Below are positions 27,117 through 34,880 of a stretch of DNA of 64,000 nucleotides, piece after piece (the first letter of the stretch is position 1; the number at the start of each line of letters is the position of its first letter). The notes under the pieces are model-generated. The model was not told the DNA's origin and made no database searches. It was given only the letters and a program-made list of their open reading frames with translations. This DNA is from Lachnospiraceae bacterium C6A11. GTDB taxonomy: Bacteria; Bacillota; Clostridia; Lachnospirales; Lachnospiraceae. The stretch lies in NCBI GenBank assembly GCA_000702245.1, contig JNKY01000013.1:1-64000 (forward strand). The letters are read 5' to 3'. Both the position numbers and the translations under genes were made by a program.

Positions 27117-27154
27117 TCTGTCCTCCTGTTCTACCTCTGAGGAGGACAGAAGTC

Positions 27155-28357
27155 CTACTCAGAAGCTTTAAAGTTGTAAATTGGTTTAAGCACCTCTATA
27201 ACATCAACCGACTCTCTGATAACATCTATGATGTCGCCGAGAGACTTGTATGCCATAGGAGCCTCATCCAATGTATTTTCGTTAATGGAAGTTGTGTAAA
27301 TTCCATTCATCATTTCCTTATACTCATCCATTGAGAGAGTATTTTTCGCTACTGTACGCGACATAAGCCTTCCGGCTCCGTGTGGCGCCGAGAAGTTCCA
27401 CTCCGGATTGCCTTTACCAACCGCAAGCACGCTTCCGTCGCGCATATTGATCGGGATGAGAACCTTCTCGCCTTTGTGGGCCGCAATCGATCCCTTACGA
27501 AGGATCATCTCATCGGTATCAATATAGTTATGTACCGTGTGGAACGCCTCGCCCGGTGTGATTCCGGTCATCTCGAGGATTGTTTCTGCCATCTTCTCTC
27601 TGTTTCTTCTCGCGAAGGTCTGGCATATTTCCACATCGTGAAGATAATCTTCAAAATACGTTCCATAGAGATAGCAGAGGTCATCAGGTATCAGACATTC
27701 TCTCTTCTCCCATTTAAGTTCCTTGAGAGCGTCCTGTATTTCCGCCCTGCGGCCTGCTGCCTTGTACTCAGCGATAAGGGCATCCCTTGCCGCGTAGTAC
27801 TCATCCTTTCCGCTGTGAATCTCAACTGCAAGCTTCTGATAATACTCAGCCACCTGCTTGCCGAGGCTTCTGCTTCCTGAATGTATAACAAGATATTTTG
27901 TTCCATCAGCAGCCTCATCGATCTCGATGAAATGGTTTCCGCCACCAAGCGTACCAATACTTCTCTCGATATATCTTGTATCCTGTAATGCTCTGTAGCA
28001 TTTCAGCTCTGTGAGGTCAAATCTCTCCTTGCGGCCCTCCCATACATGCATTCCCGAAGGGATGCTGTGGCAGGCGTCATCAAACTTCTCAAGGTCAATA
28101 TCCGCCTTACCAATATTTACTGTGTACATTCCACAGCCGATATCTACACCGACTATATTCGGAACCGCTCTGTCAATAACGGTCATGGTTGTCCCGATGG
28201 TGCAGCCCTTTCCGGCGTGAACGTCAGGCATGATCCTGATCCTGCTGCCCTCCGTAAGATCATAATCACACATACGGCGGATCTGTTCGATAGCTGCATC
28301 CTCTACAACAGTCGCGTAGCATATAGCTGTATTTACTTTTCCTTTGATCTCGAACAT
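27155..28357 (-). CDS. rtcB: RtcB family RNA ligase (copy 2)
   Basis: The 400-residue paralogue of the 22717-23859 protein has all RtcB motifs: MPDVHAGKGCTIG, GVDIGCGMY, GTLGGGNHFIEID, VIHSGSRSLG, INMRDGSVLAVG and SAPHGAGR. Compared with copy 1 it carries about 25 extra residues after the HSGSR motif, a charged segment around SGKDEYYAARDALIAEYK. It should ligate 3'-phosphate/cyclic-phosphate RNA to 5'-OH RNA. It heads the minus-strand RNA-repair set; an intrinsic terminator about 78 nt upstream isolates it from the preceding transcript, so it needs its own promoter, which I could not define. Two RtcB copies so close suggest different substrates or partners. Confidence 0.95.
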   Translation of the reverse strand: MFEIKGKVNTAICYATVVEDAAIEQIRRMCDYDLTEGSRIRIMPDVHAGKGCTIGTTMTVIDRAVPNIVGVDIGCGMYTVNIGKADIDLEKFDDACHSIPSGMHVWEGRKERFDLTELKCYRALQDTRYIERSIGTLGGGNHFIEIDEAADGTKYLVIHSGSRSLGKQVAEYYQKLAVEIHSGKDEYYAARDALIAEYKAAGRRAEIQDALKELKWEKRECLIPDDLCYLYGTYFEDYLHDVEICQTFARRNREKMAETILEMTGITPGEAFHTVHNYIDTDEMILRKGSIAAHKGEKVLIPINMRDGSVLAVGKGNPEWNFSAPHGAGRLMSRTVAKNTLSMDEYKEMMNGIYTTSINENTLDEAPMAYKSLGDIIDVIRESVDVIEVLKPIYNFKASE

Positions 28358-28434
28358 ATCGCACCTCTCTTTCGTGAATTTTCACACTACGTGTAGATCA
28401 CAGCTGCGCCGTGCCATCCATCGTATTTCAAATG

Positions 28435-28469
28435 AAAAAGCCGCTCATCCTTTGCCCAGGATAAGCGGC
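28435..28469 (-). terminator. Intrinsic terminator after the small Cys-containing peptide gene
   Basis: On the minus strand GCCGCTTATCCT / AGGATGAGCGGC (one mismatch, 7-nt loop) is followed by TTTTT. It lies 29 nt past the stop of the 45-codon gene and upstream of rtcB copy 2. Confidence 0.9.
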
Positions 28470-28497
28470 CTAAATGATATCTTTATTTCTCGGAAAG

Positions 28498-28635
28498 TCA
28501 GCTAATGCTGGCATTATGAGACCGACATCTACTTATCCTATTCGGACATATGAAATCAAAACACTTACCTTCATATTCAGGAAGCGCTATGTTCAGCGAG
28601 ATACTATTAAGTTTGTTATTTACTGTTGATCTCAT
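28498..28635 (-). CDS. Putative 45-residue Cys-containing peptide
   Basis: An ATG at 28635 with AAAGGAAAG about 4-9 nt upstream opens a 45-codon frame. The peptide starts MRSTVNNKLNSISLNIALPE, then has GKCFDFICPNRISRCRSHN with three cysteines in the C-terminal half, and ends at a TGA 29 nt before a strong terminator. The well-placed ribosome site and terminator suggest a real gene. Precursor-like layout (polar leader, Cys-rich end) is compatible with a modified or signalling peptide, but no maturation enzyme is adjacent. The MFS efflux gene ends 145 nt upstream. It resembles no family I can name. Confidence 0.5.
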   Translation of the reverse strand: MRSTVNNKLNSISLNIALPEYEGKCFDFICPNRISRCRSHNASIS

Positions 28636-28779
28636 AATTCTTTCCTTTCCCGGGACGAACCCGTATTTTTCTTAATTCCACTGGCTATAATAACACATCA
28701 GTTTAGATTTGTCATTATACCGGTAGTATAATTTTTTTAATTATTTATTAACATCAGATTTTTCTGATCTATGATCCGA

Positions 28780-30057
28780 TCAGTCTTCATATTTATACTG
28801 CTTCAGCTTTCGTCCGAAAACAAGGCACATTATGACGCCCGCTGCACCAAGTATAAACATCATAAGCGCTGCGCCTGAGCCCTTTCCGCTGCCGAAGAGC
28901 GTTGTCCATACTCCGCTTCTGTTTTTCATGAAAGGCTCGCACACATTGTCCACCATGAAGCCGCCAAATAAGAGTCCGAGCGGTATCGTGAAGAACTGGA
29001 ATGTATTTCTGCAGGCGTAAACCCTTCCCTGAAGCTTAGCAGGAATTGTATTTCTCATTATTACATTCTGGTTTGTACTCATGACCGGAACAAGCATCCA
29101 GCCGATGATCTGACCTAAGCACCAGAGTATCGGGCTTCTTGAAAAAGCCAGCAGGAAGTTTTCGCTTCCCAGTGAAAAGAACATGGTCAGATATATGACC
29201 CTGACTCTGTCCTTCGGCTTTGGCATAACCGTAGCGATCAAGCTTCCGATTACCATAGCCACGCCCGAGCAGGATGAAACCAGTCCCAGAACGTTATTTC
29301 CGCCTCGCGGACTCGGTATGATAAGTGCAGGAAGCACCGCATCAAATGCGGAAGCGATAAAATTCACCCCCGACATAAAAAGCATCACATAAAAAATCAG
29401 CGGGTTCTGCTTCAGATAAGCAAGGCCTTCTTTTGCAAGTTGAAATACGCCTGCCTCTTCCTCAGCATCCTTCTCGATTTTCGGAATCCTGATAAAGGCT
29501 GCAAGTGCCACAAAGGCAACTGCAAATGTGAAGAGGTCAACCATTATTGCCGCATCAAGCCCAGCAATTCCGTAAAGAGCTGCTGCGATGATCGGGTTGC
29601 CGATCGATACGAGTGACCTGGACAGTGACTGAAGCCCGCCGGTCTTCTGATAGTATTCTTTCGGGATGACCATCGTGTAGGCCACCTCCGACGCCGGCTG
29701 CTGAACTGTATTCATCAGGCCTGAGATCATATTTATCAGGTACAGATGCCATACACACAGGGCATCCGTCTTGTACAGGATAAATACAGTAACCGTGCTG
29801 AGTGCCGCCAGTGTATCACAGACAAGCATGGTCCTTTTCTTATCAAACTTGTCCGTTATCGCACCTGCGAAAATACTCATCACTACGTACGGCGCATACG
29901 TGCATATCGTAAGTCCCGCCGTGCTGAGCGCCGAACCGGTCTTCTCATAAAGCCAGAGTGTCAGCGCAAAGCTGGTAATCGCACTCCCGAGCTGTGACAA
30001 GCTCTGGGTGCTCCATAATATATAAAACAATCTTAAACTATTCTTTTTCTCTTTCAT
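28780..30057 (-). CDS. MFS efflux transporter (macrolide-efflux-like)
   Basis: The 425-residue integral membrane protein has about 12 transmembrane segments. The MFS motif A region after the second segment is GAITDKFDKKRTMLVCD, and the N-terminus (LRLFYILWSTQSLSQLGSAITSFALTLWLYEKTGSA) matches the DHA3/MefA-like group of drug exporters. AAGGAGC precedes the ATG. Transcription is probably controlled by the leader attenuator at 30086-30150 with its 12-codon leader peptide, a logic common to ribosome-targeting-antibiotic resistance genes. The substrate is not known from sequence; a ribosome-targeting drug is inferred from the leader. Confidence 0.9.
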   Translation of the reverse strand: MKEKKNSLRLFYILWSTQSLSQLGSAITSFALTLWLYEKTGSALSTAGLTICTYAPYVVMSIFAGAITDKFDKKRTMLVCDTLAALSTVTVFILYKTDALCVWHLYLINMISGLMNTVQQPASEVAYTMVIPKEYYQKTGGLQSLSRSLVSIGNPIIAAALYGIAGLDAAIMVDLFTFAVAFVALAAFIRIPKIEKDAEEEAGVFQLAKEGLAYLKQNPLIFYVMLFMSGVNFIASAFDAVLPALIIPSPRGGNNVLGLVSSCSGVAMVIGSLIATVMPKPKDRVRVIYLTMFFSLGSENFLLAFSRSPILWCLGQIIGWMLVPVMSTNQNVIMRNTIPAKLQGRVYACRNTFQFFTIPLGLLFGGFMVDNVCEPFMKNRSGVWTTLFGSGKGSGAALMMFILGAAGVIMCLVFGRKLKQYKYED

Positions 30058-30085
30058 TTCTTTGCTCCTTAATCTTTTATATTTT

Positions 30086-30150
30086 CAAAAAGAGCAAAGC
30101 TTGAGGATATCATTTATCCTCCATACAGTCTCCTCAAGCTCTGCATGGAG
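30086..30150 (-). promoter_or_regulatory. Transcription attenuator with alternative stems upstream of MFS gene
   Basis: Two exclusive folds are visible on the minus strand. The terminator pairs AGCTTGAGGA (30140-30131) with TCCTCAAGCT (30107-30098), and TTTGCTCTTTTTG follows. The antiterminator pairs CTCCATGCAG (30150-30141) with CTGTATGGAG (30128-30119) over 10 bp, leaving the terminator 5' arm in its loop. The leader peptide frame runs through the first antiterminator arm. Confidence 0.8.
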
Positions 30151-30172
30151 CCTTTGCAATGGTAAGTCTCAT
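30134..30172 (-). CDS. 12-codon leader peptide for MFS attenuator
   Basis: ATG at 30172 with GGGAG 10 nt upstream encodes MRLTIAKAPCRA and stops with TGA inside the terminator 5' arm. A ribosome paused at the early codons would leave the antiterminator free to form and allow readthrough; unhindered translation would break it and favour termination. This is inferred from geometry and from known leaders of drug-resistance genes. Confidence 0.65.
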   Translation of the reverse strand: MRLTIAKAPCRA

Positions 30173-30232
30173 ATGATAATTTCTCCCATTAAGTATTCTT
30201 TTATTACATAATAAGACTATCTGATTATAACA

Positions 30233-32623
30233 TTAAATAGTCCTATTGTCAGCCTTAACCTCAACCTTCTTATTCTTCTCAGCCTCAACTTTAGCCACAT
30301 GTTCTACTATCTTATAAGGATTGAAGGCCTCCTTTACCTGGTCAAAGGTACCGAGGCGCTTTGCTTCCGCAACAAACTTTTCTCCTATATCCTGATAGGT
30401 CGCAGATTCATGTATGTTCAGAAATGCCCTGTTTTCTCTAAGGACCTGACCGGCCAATACCTCTAACAGATGATCATATACCCTTTCGCCTTTATCGATC
30501 TGACCGATCTCTGACCACAGATCTTCTTTGTCAGCCATCATGCAGAAGACATGTGTCGCTACAGCCCTCATCATTCCGACCTTACGTTCCTCACGTTTTT
30601 CCGGAAGCAGATCCGCTCCTGCAGGATGGATATAGAGATTATCTCCCGCATATTTAAAATAAGTCAATAATAAACCGTCTCTTACAGTCCACTTTTTAGC
30701 AAGTCTCTTCTGTAAAAGCTTCTCATGACTTAGCGCTTCCTTTGATTCCACCCATGAATTACGAGCCTGGAGACTCAGCTTCTGGGTATTAAACTTAGGG
30801 GTCATCATATCGCCTTCGCTTCCTATCAGAAGGAGCTGGTCGTATGGTCTTCCCATAGTTTTCGTCACATCATAAATATTTTTACTTCCTATTCTGCCCT
30901 CTACCGTTTCCATATCCATATATGGCTGCAGCTTTTCAATATTATCAAGCATATCATGCCATACATCCATCAATCCTTTAAGACAAACATTCAAAGCATT
31001 ATTTTCAGACTTGCCCTTTATAGAAGCCCTGTAGATCATACCCAGTTTGTAGATATTTTCCACCTTTTCCTTTATGATATCAAAGCTGACCTTTGGAACA
31101 TTATCATCGGCGTCCGTCATAAAGATTTTCTTGAAATCCTTCATCGCTGTAAAAAGCGCTGCCAGCTTAGGATCCGGTTCAGGTGGAACATCATTTCCTG
31201 TCGGATATACTATCCTATAGCTTTCCGGATCAAATGCAGTAAGTACGGATTTTCCTTCCTGACTTTTTCCTGCCATATCAAATGTGAATAAAAGCAGTTC
31301 CTTCTTCAGATCAGCATAAGGAATACTCTCTCCCTTCCTCTCAAGTCCGATCTTCGGCTTATGTATATATCCGGCTTTTCCGGACTCTATATCCTTAAAT
31401 TCTCTCTTATAGATCGCCAGTTTATGCCTCAGTCTGTTAAGATGTATCTGCCTTTCGATCCTGTCACCCTTGGCCGGGAACGGTCTTTTATCCAGATAAG
31501 TATCTATATAGTTTTCCAGCTGTGTGATCCTGGTTTTGAAATCTTCAGGACTGAGCTTCGCCATGTCCTTCCTTCTTCCTTCAGGCGTATCGGCTGTCTT
31601 GCCATTTACTGCCGAAAGTTTGCGCATGGCCTTAAGTACATTCATCATCACCTTCGATGGTGAAGAATCACTTTTACCCTTACCATAGGTGCCGGAAATA
31701 TCAAGCATCAGCTTTTCCATATCATCTGCCAGACTATGCAGCATGACAGTTTTTGCCTCAGCATTCTTAGGCAGCGCATCCTCAGGACGTTTCTTCCCCT
31801 TATCAGGACTCATGCTGGCCTTAACTACGTCCTGCAAAAATCTAGGCATTACGCAGGCATTATAGATCTGCATCGGCATATAATAATCATTGGTTTTCTT
31901 ATTTTTAAGTACAGTTACGATATTATCCTTGATGCACCTGTTCTTGAAGGTCGCATAACTGATCTTCTTTCCTGTATTTCTGTCGATAAGAACAGCTCCT
32001 CCGGAATGACGTACCATCTGGGCCACAAGTGCAGCAGACGCATCGGCAAGCAGCCTCTTTTTGTCAGGATCGTTCTCGTATTTCCCTTCCTTCAGGCGTG
32101 TAAGAGCCTCTTCAGCCTTACGAAGCTCTTCCCTGATCTTCTGGCCCTCCGTCTTGGCCGGCACAGGGACCTTGAAGTAAGGATATGTATTATTCATAAC
32201 AGCACGAACTATACTGAGCTTCTCCTTGTCATTGCTGTTAACCTTCTTCTTTCCCGGCTCACCCTTAGGATTCTCGGTCTTGGCACTCAGCTTATAGGTC
32301 TCGTAGGCCTTCGCATCCTTCTTCAGCTGATTTACAATCTTAACATAACGCTTGTAAGCAGCTTCCTCATCAAATATTCTCTTGGCCTTGCGGTTATTAA
32401 CGATATTATCCGTTATTTCCAGCAGCATGCCAAGGGTATGATAAAAATGCACATACTCCGGAGAGTCCGTTGCTCCTCTTGCAGCACCTGCACGCCTATA
32501 GAAATGATCCATAAACAGCGCAGTATCTCCGTTTATAGGAACCTTTTTGCTTCTGCCGGTCGGCGCCTTTTTAACATTTATCTCATTCTCATTAATCTCA
32601 TTTATTTCTTCTTTCTCTTTCAT
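30233..32623 (-). CDS. Large charged helical protein, related in part to the 1323-residue protein
   Basis: The 796-residue product has no signal peptide or membrane segment and is rich in Lys, Glu and predicted helix. Around residues 325-410 the pattern S-P-S-x-V-M-x(4)-K-A-M-x-K-L, then M-x-K-L-S ... Y-x-D-K-R-P resembles the C-terminal module of the protein at 18572-22543 (SPSDLMKKFMKSLKD ... MDKLS ... YYDKRQG). A charged, Lys/Glu/Asn-rich N-terminus precedes it and the tail is Lys/Val/Glu rich. No catalytic motif is evident and I recognise no named family. A broken relative lies just upstream at 32748-33090. Function unknown. Confidence 0.75.
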   Translation of the reverse strand: MKEKEEINEINENEINVKKAPTGRSKKVPINGDTALFMDHFYRRAGAARGATDSPEYVHFYHTLGMLLEITDNIVNNRKAKRIFDEEAAYKRYVKIVNQLKKDAKAYETYKLSAKTENPKGEPGKKKVNSNDKEKLSIVRAVMNNTYPYFKVPVPAKTEGQKIREELRKAEEALTRLKEGKYENDPDKKRLLADASAALVAQMVRHSGGAVLIDRNTGKKISYATFKNRCIKDNIVTVLKNKKTNDYYMPMQIYNACVMPRFLQDVVKASMSPDKGKKRPEDALPKNAEAKTVMLHSLADDMEKLMLDISGTYGKGKSDSSPSKVMMNVLKAMRKLSAVNGKTADTPEGRRKDMAKLSPEDFKTRITQLENYIDTYLDKRPFPAKGDRIERQIHLNRLRHKLAIYKREFKDIESGKAGYIHKPKIGLERKGESIPYADLKKELLLFTFDMAGKSQEGKSVLTAFDPESYRIVYPTGNDVPPEPDPKLAALFTAMKDFKKIFMTDADDNVPKVSFDIIKEKVENIYKLGMIYRASIKGKSENNALNVCLKGLMDVWHDMLDNIEKLQPYMDMETVEGRIGSKNIYDVTKTMGRPYDQLLLIGSEGDMMTPKFNTQKLSLQARNSWVESKEALSHEKLLQKRLAKKWTVRDGLLLTYFKYAGDNLYIHPAGADLLPEKREERKVGMMRAVATHVFCMMADKEDLWSEIGQIDKGERVYDHLLEVLAGQVLRENRAFLNIHESATYQDIGEKFVAEAKRLGTFDQVKEAFNPYKIVEHVAKVEAEKNKKVEVKADNRTI

Positions 32624-32747
32624 GTCTGCCTCTTCCTACAAATAAAACAATGCTACTTTCCCTTTACAGGCTTCTTCTTTTCCTGCTTCTTTTCCTGTTC
32701 CATCTCCTGCTTTATCTCTGCAGGCTGATTACGCAGAAGCTCGTGAT

Positions 32748-33090
32748 CTACACTGTGAAGGCTTTCTTACTCATATTATGGACGAATTTATCCATCTGGG
32801 TACGATTCTCGCAGAACTTCTTAAATACCTTATTCTTAGCAAGCTTTTCATTCATATAATATAAGCTTTCGCACAGCCTGTCAGGCGACTTATCACGCGC
32901 TATCGCCGCATTCATAAGCGCCTCTCTCGCCAAAAGCCATTTTGAATTCATCAGACCTCATAAGCGACCTGAGATATGCTGCCACCTCCGGCATTTCCGA
33001 ACGATAGGTCTTATCCTTCTTTATTATTTTATCGTAAAAATGTATTTGAATTTCTCGGCATAACTTTATCCTCCGCAACCCTCGCGCCAC
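32748..33090 (-). pseudogene. Frameshifted remnant of the 1323/796-residue protein family
   Basis: Two overlapping minus-strand frames read as one gene if a frameshift is placed near 32930-32950. The first (33090 onward) gives VAAYLRSLMRSDEFKMAFG; the second (ending 32748) gives AREALMNAAIARDKSPDRL and MNEKLAKNKVFKKFCENRTQ. The second part resembles MRAEIIANPLFKNILAKRVP in the C-terminal module of the 1323-residue protein. Neither frame alone has a convincing ribosome site. It sits 125 nt upstream of the 796-residue gene, so it may be a decayed tandem paralogue. Sequencing error is an alternative. Confidence 0.55.
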
Positions 33091-33289
33091 ACGGCTTCTA
33101 TGCTATCATATTCATCTTTTCTAAATATAGCTCAATATAGGCAACAAAAGCGCAACAAAGCAAAATAACAAGCCATGCAGGATTCTGCGTAGCAGAAGAC
33201 TGGTACAAACCAATAAAGAGCCGTCGATGCTTTTACGCATCAACAGCTCTCTTATTCTGCAGCAATGAATATTTCCCGCCTTGAATATT

Positions 33290-34279
33290 TTATATCACCG
33301 CCGGTATAACCTTCTTCTCTATAAATTCAACCCTGTCAAATATCCTTGGCTTGAATGTACCGGTCACTCCAACAGCAATATCCATCTCTTTATTTACGTA
33401 GATGATATTCCCGCTGTCACCTATCGCTGCATAGACCTCTCTATCCGTGTATGGTTTATACCACAGATATCCGTACTCCATAAAGCCAAATCTCTCGCCC
33501 AGCTTCTGATACGGTGTGATCATCTGCTTTATCCACCCTGCTGAAACTATCTGCTTTCCGTTGTATTTTCCATCGTTGAGGACCATAGCACCGATCTTTG
33601 CAAGGTCTCTCGCAGAAGCACAAAGTCCCCAGCCGGCAGTAACCGCATCCTGCGGATCCGAATACCACTCATTCTTTCTCGGTCCCTTATTCATAAAGAA
33701 ATCAAACTGGTCCTCTTTACTGCTGTCGCCATGAATAGTATGCTCCGGAATCCCCAAAGGAATGAAAAGCTTTCTGTTCGCAATATCAATACATTTCTCA
33801 CCGGTCGCTCTCTCAATTATTCCCGCAAGTATCTGGATTCCAAGAGTTGCATATCTGAATTCTCCTGTTATTCCGCTGCGGCCTCCCAGATGATCCAACA
33901 TAGCTTTGGTCCAGTCCTCTGAAGTGCAGACCTTCTTCCAAGGCTCTGACTTTCCTTTGTAAGGTGCGGTCATGGTAAGCAGATGACGTATGGTAACATC
34001 GTATATCGTCTTTTCACCTCTTTTAACCTGATAGTCAGGGAAATAGGTCATAACCTTTTCATCGATGTTCCTGATTGCTCCCATATCAAAAGCAATCCCC
34101 GCCAGGATAGCCATGACACCTTTAGTCACTGAGTTGACATTGACAGCATCCTCCTGCTTAAAGCCTCGCCAGCTGTCCTCATATACTGTATCCTCGCCTT
34201 TCACAACTACAATCTGGCATATGTTGCTCTCATTCCCCTTACTCTCGGAAATGAATCTGTGAAGTTGTTCTCTGTTCAT
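33290..34279 (-). CDS. Serine hydrolase of the beta-lactamase (class C/esterase) family
   Basis: The 329-residue product has the class C-like penicillin-binding fold: the S-x-x-K motif SVTK near residue 50 (preceded by VN), a second-motif region GEFRYATLGIQILAGIIE with Tyr in YAT, and downstream GWGLCASARDLAKIGAM typical of beta-lactamase-related esterases. No signal peptide is present, so a cytoplasmic esterase or peptidase is more likely than a true antibiotic-degrading enzyme. AGGAGG lies close upstream of the ATG. The substrate is unknown. Confidence 0.9.
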   Translation of the reverse strand: MNREQLHRFISESKGNESNICQIVVVKGEDTVYEDSWRGFKQEDAVNVNSVTKGVMAILAGIAFDMGAIRNIDEKVMTYFPDYQVKRGEKTIYDVTIRHLLTMTAPYKGKSEPWKKVCTSEDWTKAMLDHLGGRSGITGEFRYATLGIQILAGIIERATGEKCIDIANRKLFIPLGIPEHTIHGDSSKEDQFDFFMNKGPRKNEWYSDPQDAVTAGWGLCASARDLAKIGAMVLNDGKYNGKQIVSAGWIKQMITPYQKLGERFGFMEYGYLWYKPYTDREVYAAIGDSGNIIYVNKEMDIAVGVTGTFKPRIFDRVEFIEKKVIPAVI

Positions 34280-34359
34280 AAATTTAGCCTCCTCTTAGGA
34301 AAGATTTGGACGTCCTAAGAAAAGGCTAAACGAATTAAAAATTATTTTCAAGTAAAATC

Positions 34360-34785
34360 TCAAAACATTTTTCCTGAATATCTGTTACGCTCAAGTTCTT
34401 CGAAATCATACTCACCAAGCTCTTCCAGACTCATAAGATTGCTGTGGCAGCCTTCATGGATCATCAGGTTGGAACTATCCCCAAAATGCACTACGATAAC
34501 CGGCTTATGGGATGCAAAAGCATAACCGATCTCCCAGGACGTGCCGCTATCGCTATAATTGCCATAGTATAATGCAACAACATAATCGCAGGCATCTATG
34601 CCTCGTATATCATTTGTAAATGTTGCAAGACTCCATGCCGGATCACCAACATTCCCTTCACGCACCTCATGCTCTCTCGGACTGAAAACATAGAATCCCC
34701 TGTCTCTCAGAAGCTTCTCTGCTTTTGAAAGGTTCTCAATTTCCGTATCATTAAAAAATGGACTCGCCAGATATATTCTTTTCAT
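34360..34785 (-). CDS. Nucleoside 2-deoxyribosyltransferase-like protein
   Basis: From the ATG at 34785 (AGGAGAGGG 4-10 nt upstream) the product is 141 residues. It has the N-deoxyribosyltransferase fold signature: KRIYLASPFFNDTE at the first strand, a middle DYVVALYYGNYSDSGTSWEIGYAFA with the conserved Asp and Glu, and VIVVHFGD. These enzymes swap bases between deoxynucleosides in salvage; smaller members also cleave nucleotides. An in-frame ATG 15 codons earlier has no ribosome site. It is followed by the beta-lactamase-family gene on the same strand. Substrate unknown. Confidence 0.88.
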   Translation of the reverse strand: MKRIYLASPFFNDTEIENLSKAEKLLRDRGFYVFSPREHEVREGNVGDPAWSLATFTNDIRGIDACDYVVALYYGNYSDSGTSWEIGYAFASHKPVIVVHFGDSSNLMIHEGCHSNLMSLEELGEYDFEELERNRYSGKMF

Positions 34786-34817
34786 TTTTCCCTCTCCTAT
34801 CTTTTTTATAATATCGT

Positions 34818-34841
34818 AAGAAGGGCCCAAAGGCCCTTCTT
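34818..34841 (-). terminator. GC-rich hairpin after MBG-domain surface protein
   Basis: A perfect 10-bp stem AAGAAGGGCC / GGCCCTTCTT with a 4-nt loop lies 40 nt past the stop at 34881. The U tract is poor on both strands, so terminator strength is uncertain. Confidence 0.5.
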
Positions 34842-34880
34842 GACTGATCAGTTTGATCTTTAATTGATGTATTGCTTATC

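Noticed and set aside
28360-28430. Sigma-54 promoter for rtcB copy 2 (TGGCAC on the minus strand)
   Set aside because: The -24-like TGGCAC is present but the -12 element is not TTGC and spacing is off by one; no RtcR-type activator is nearby.
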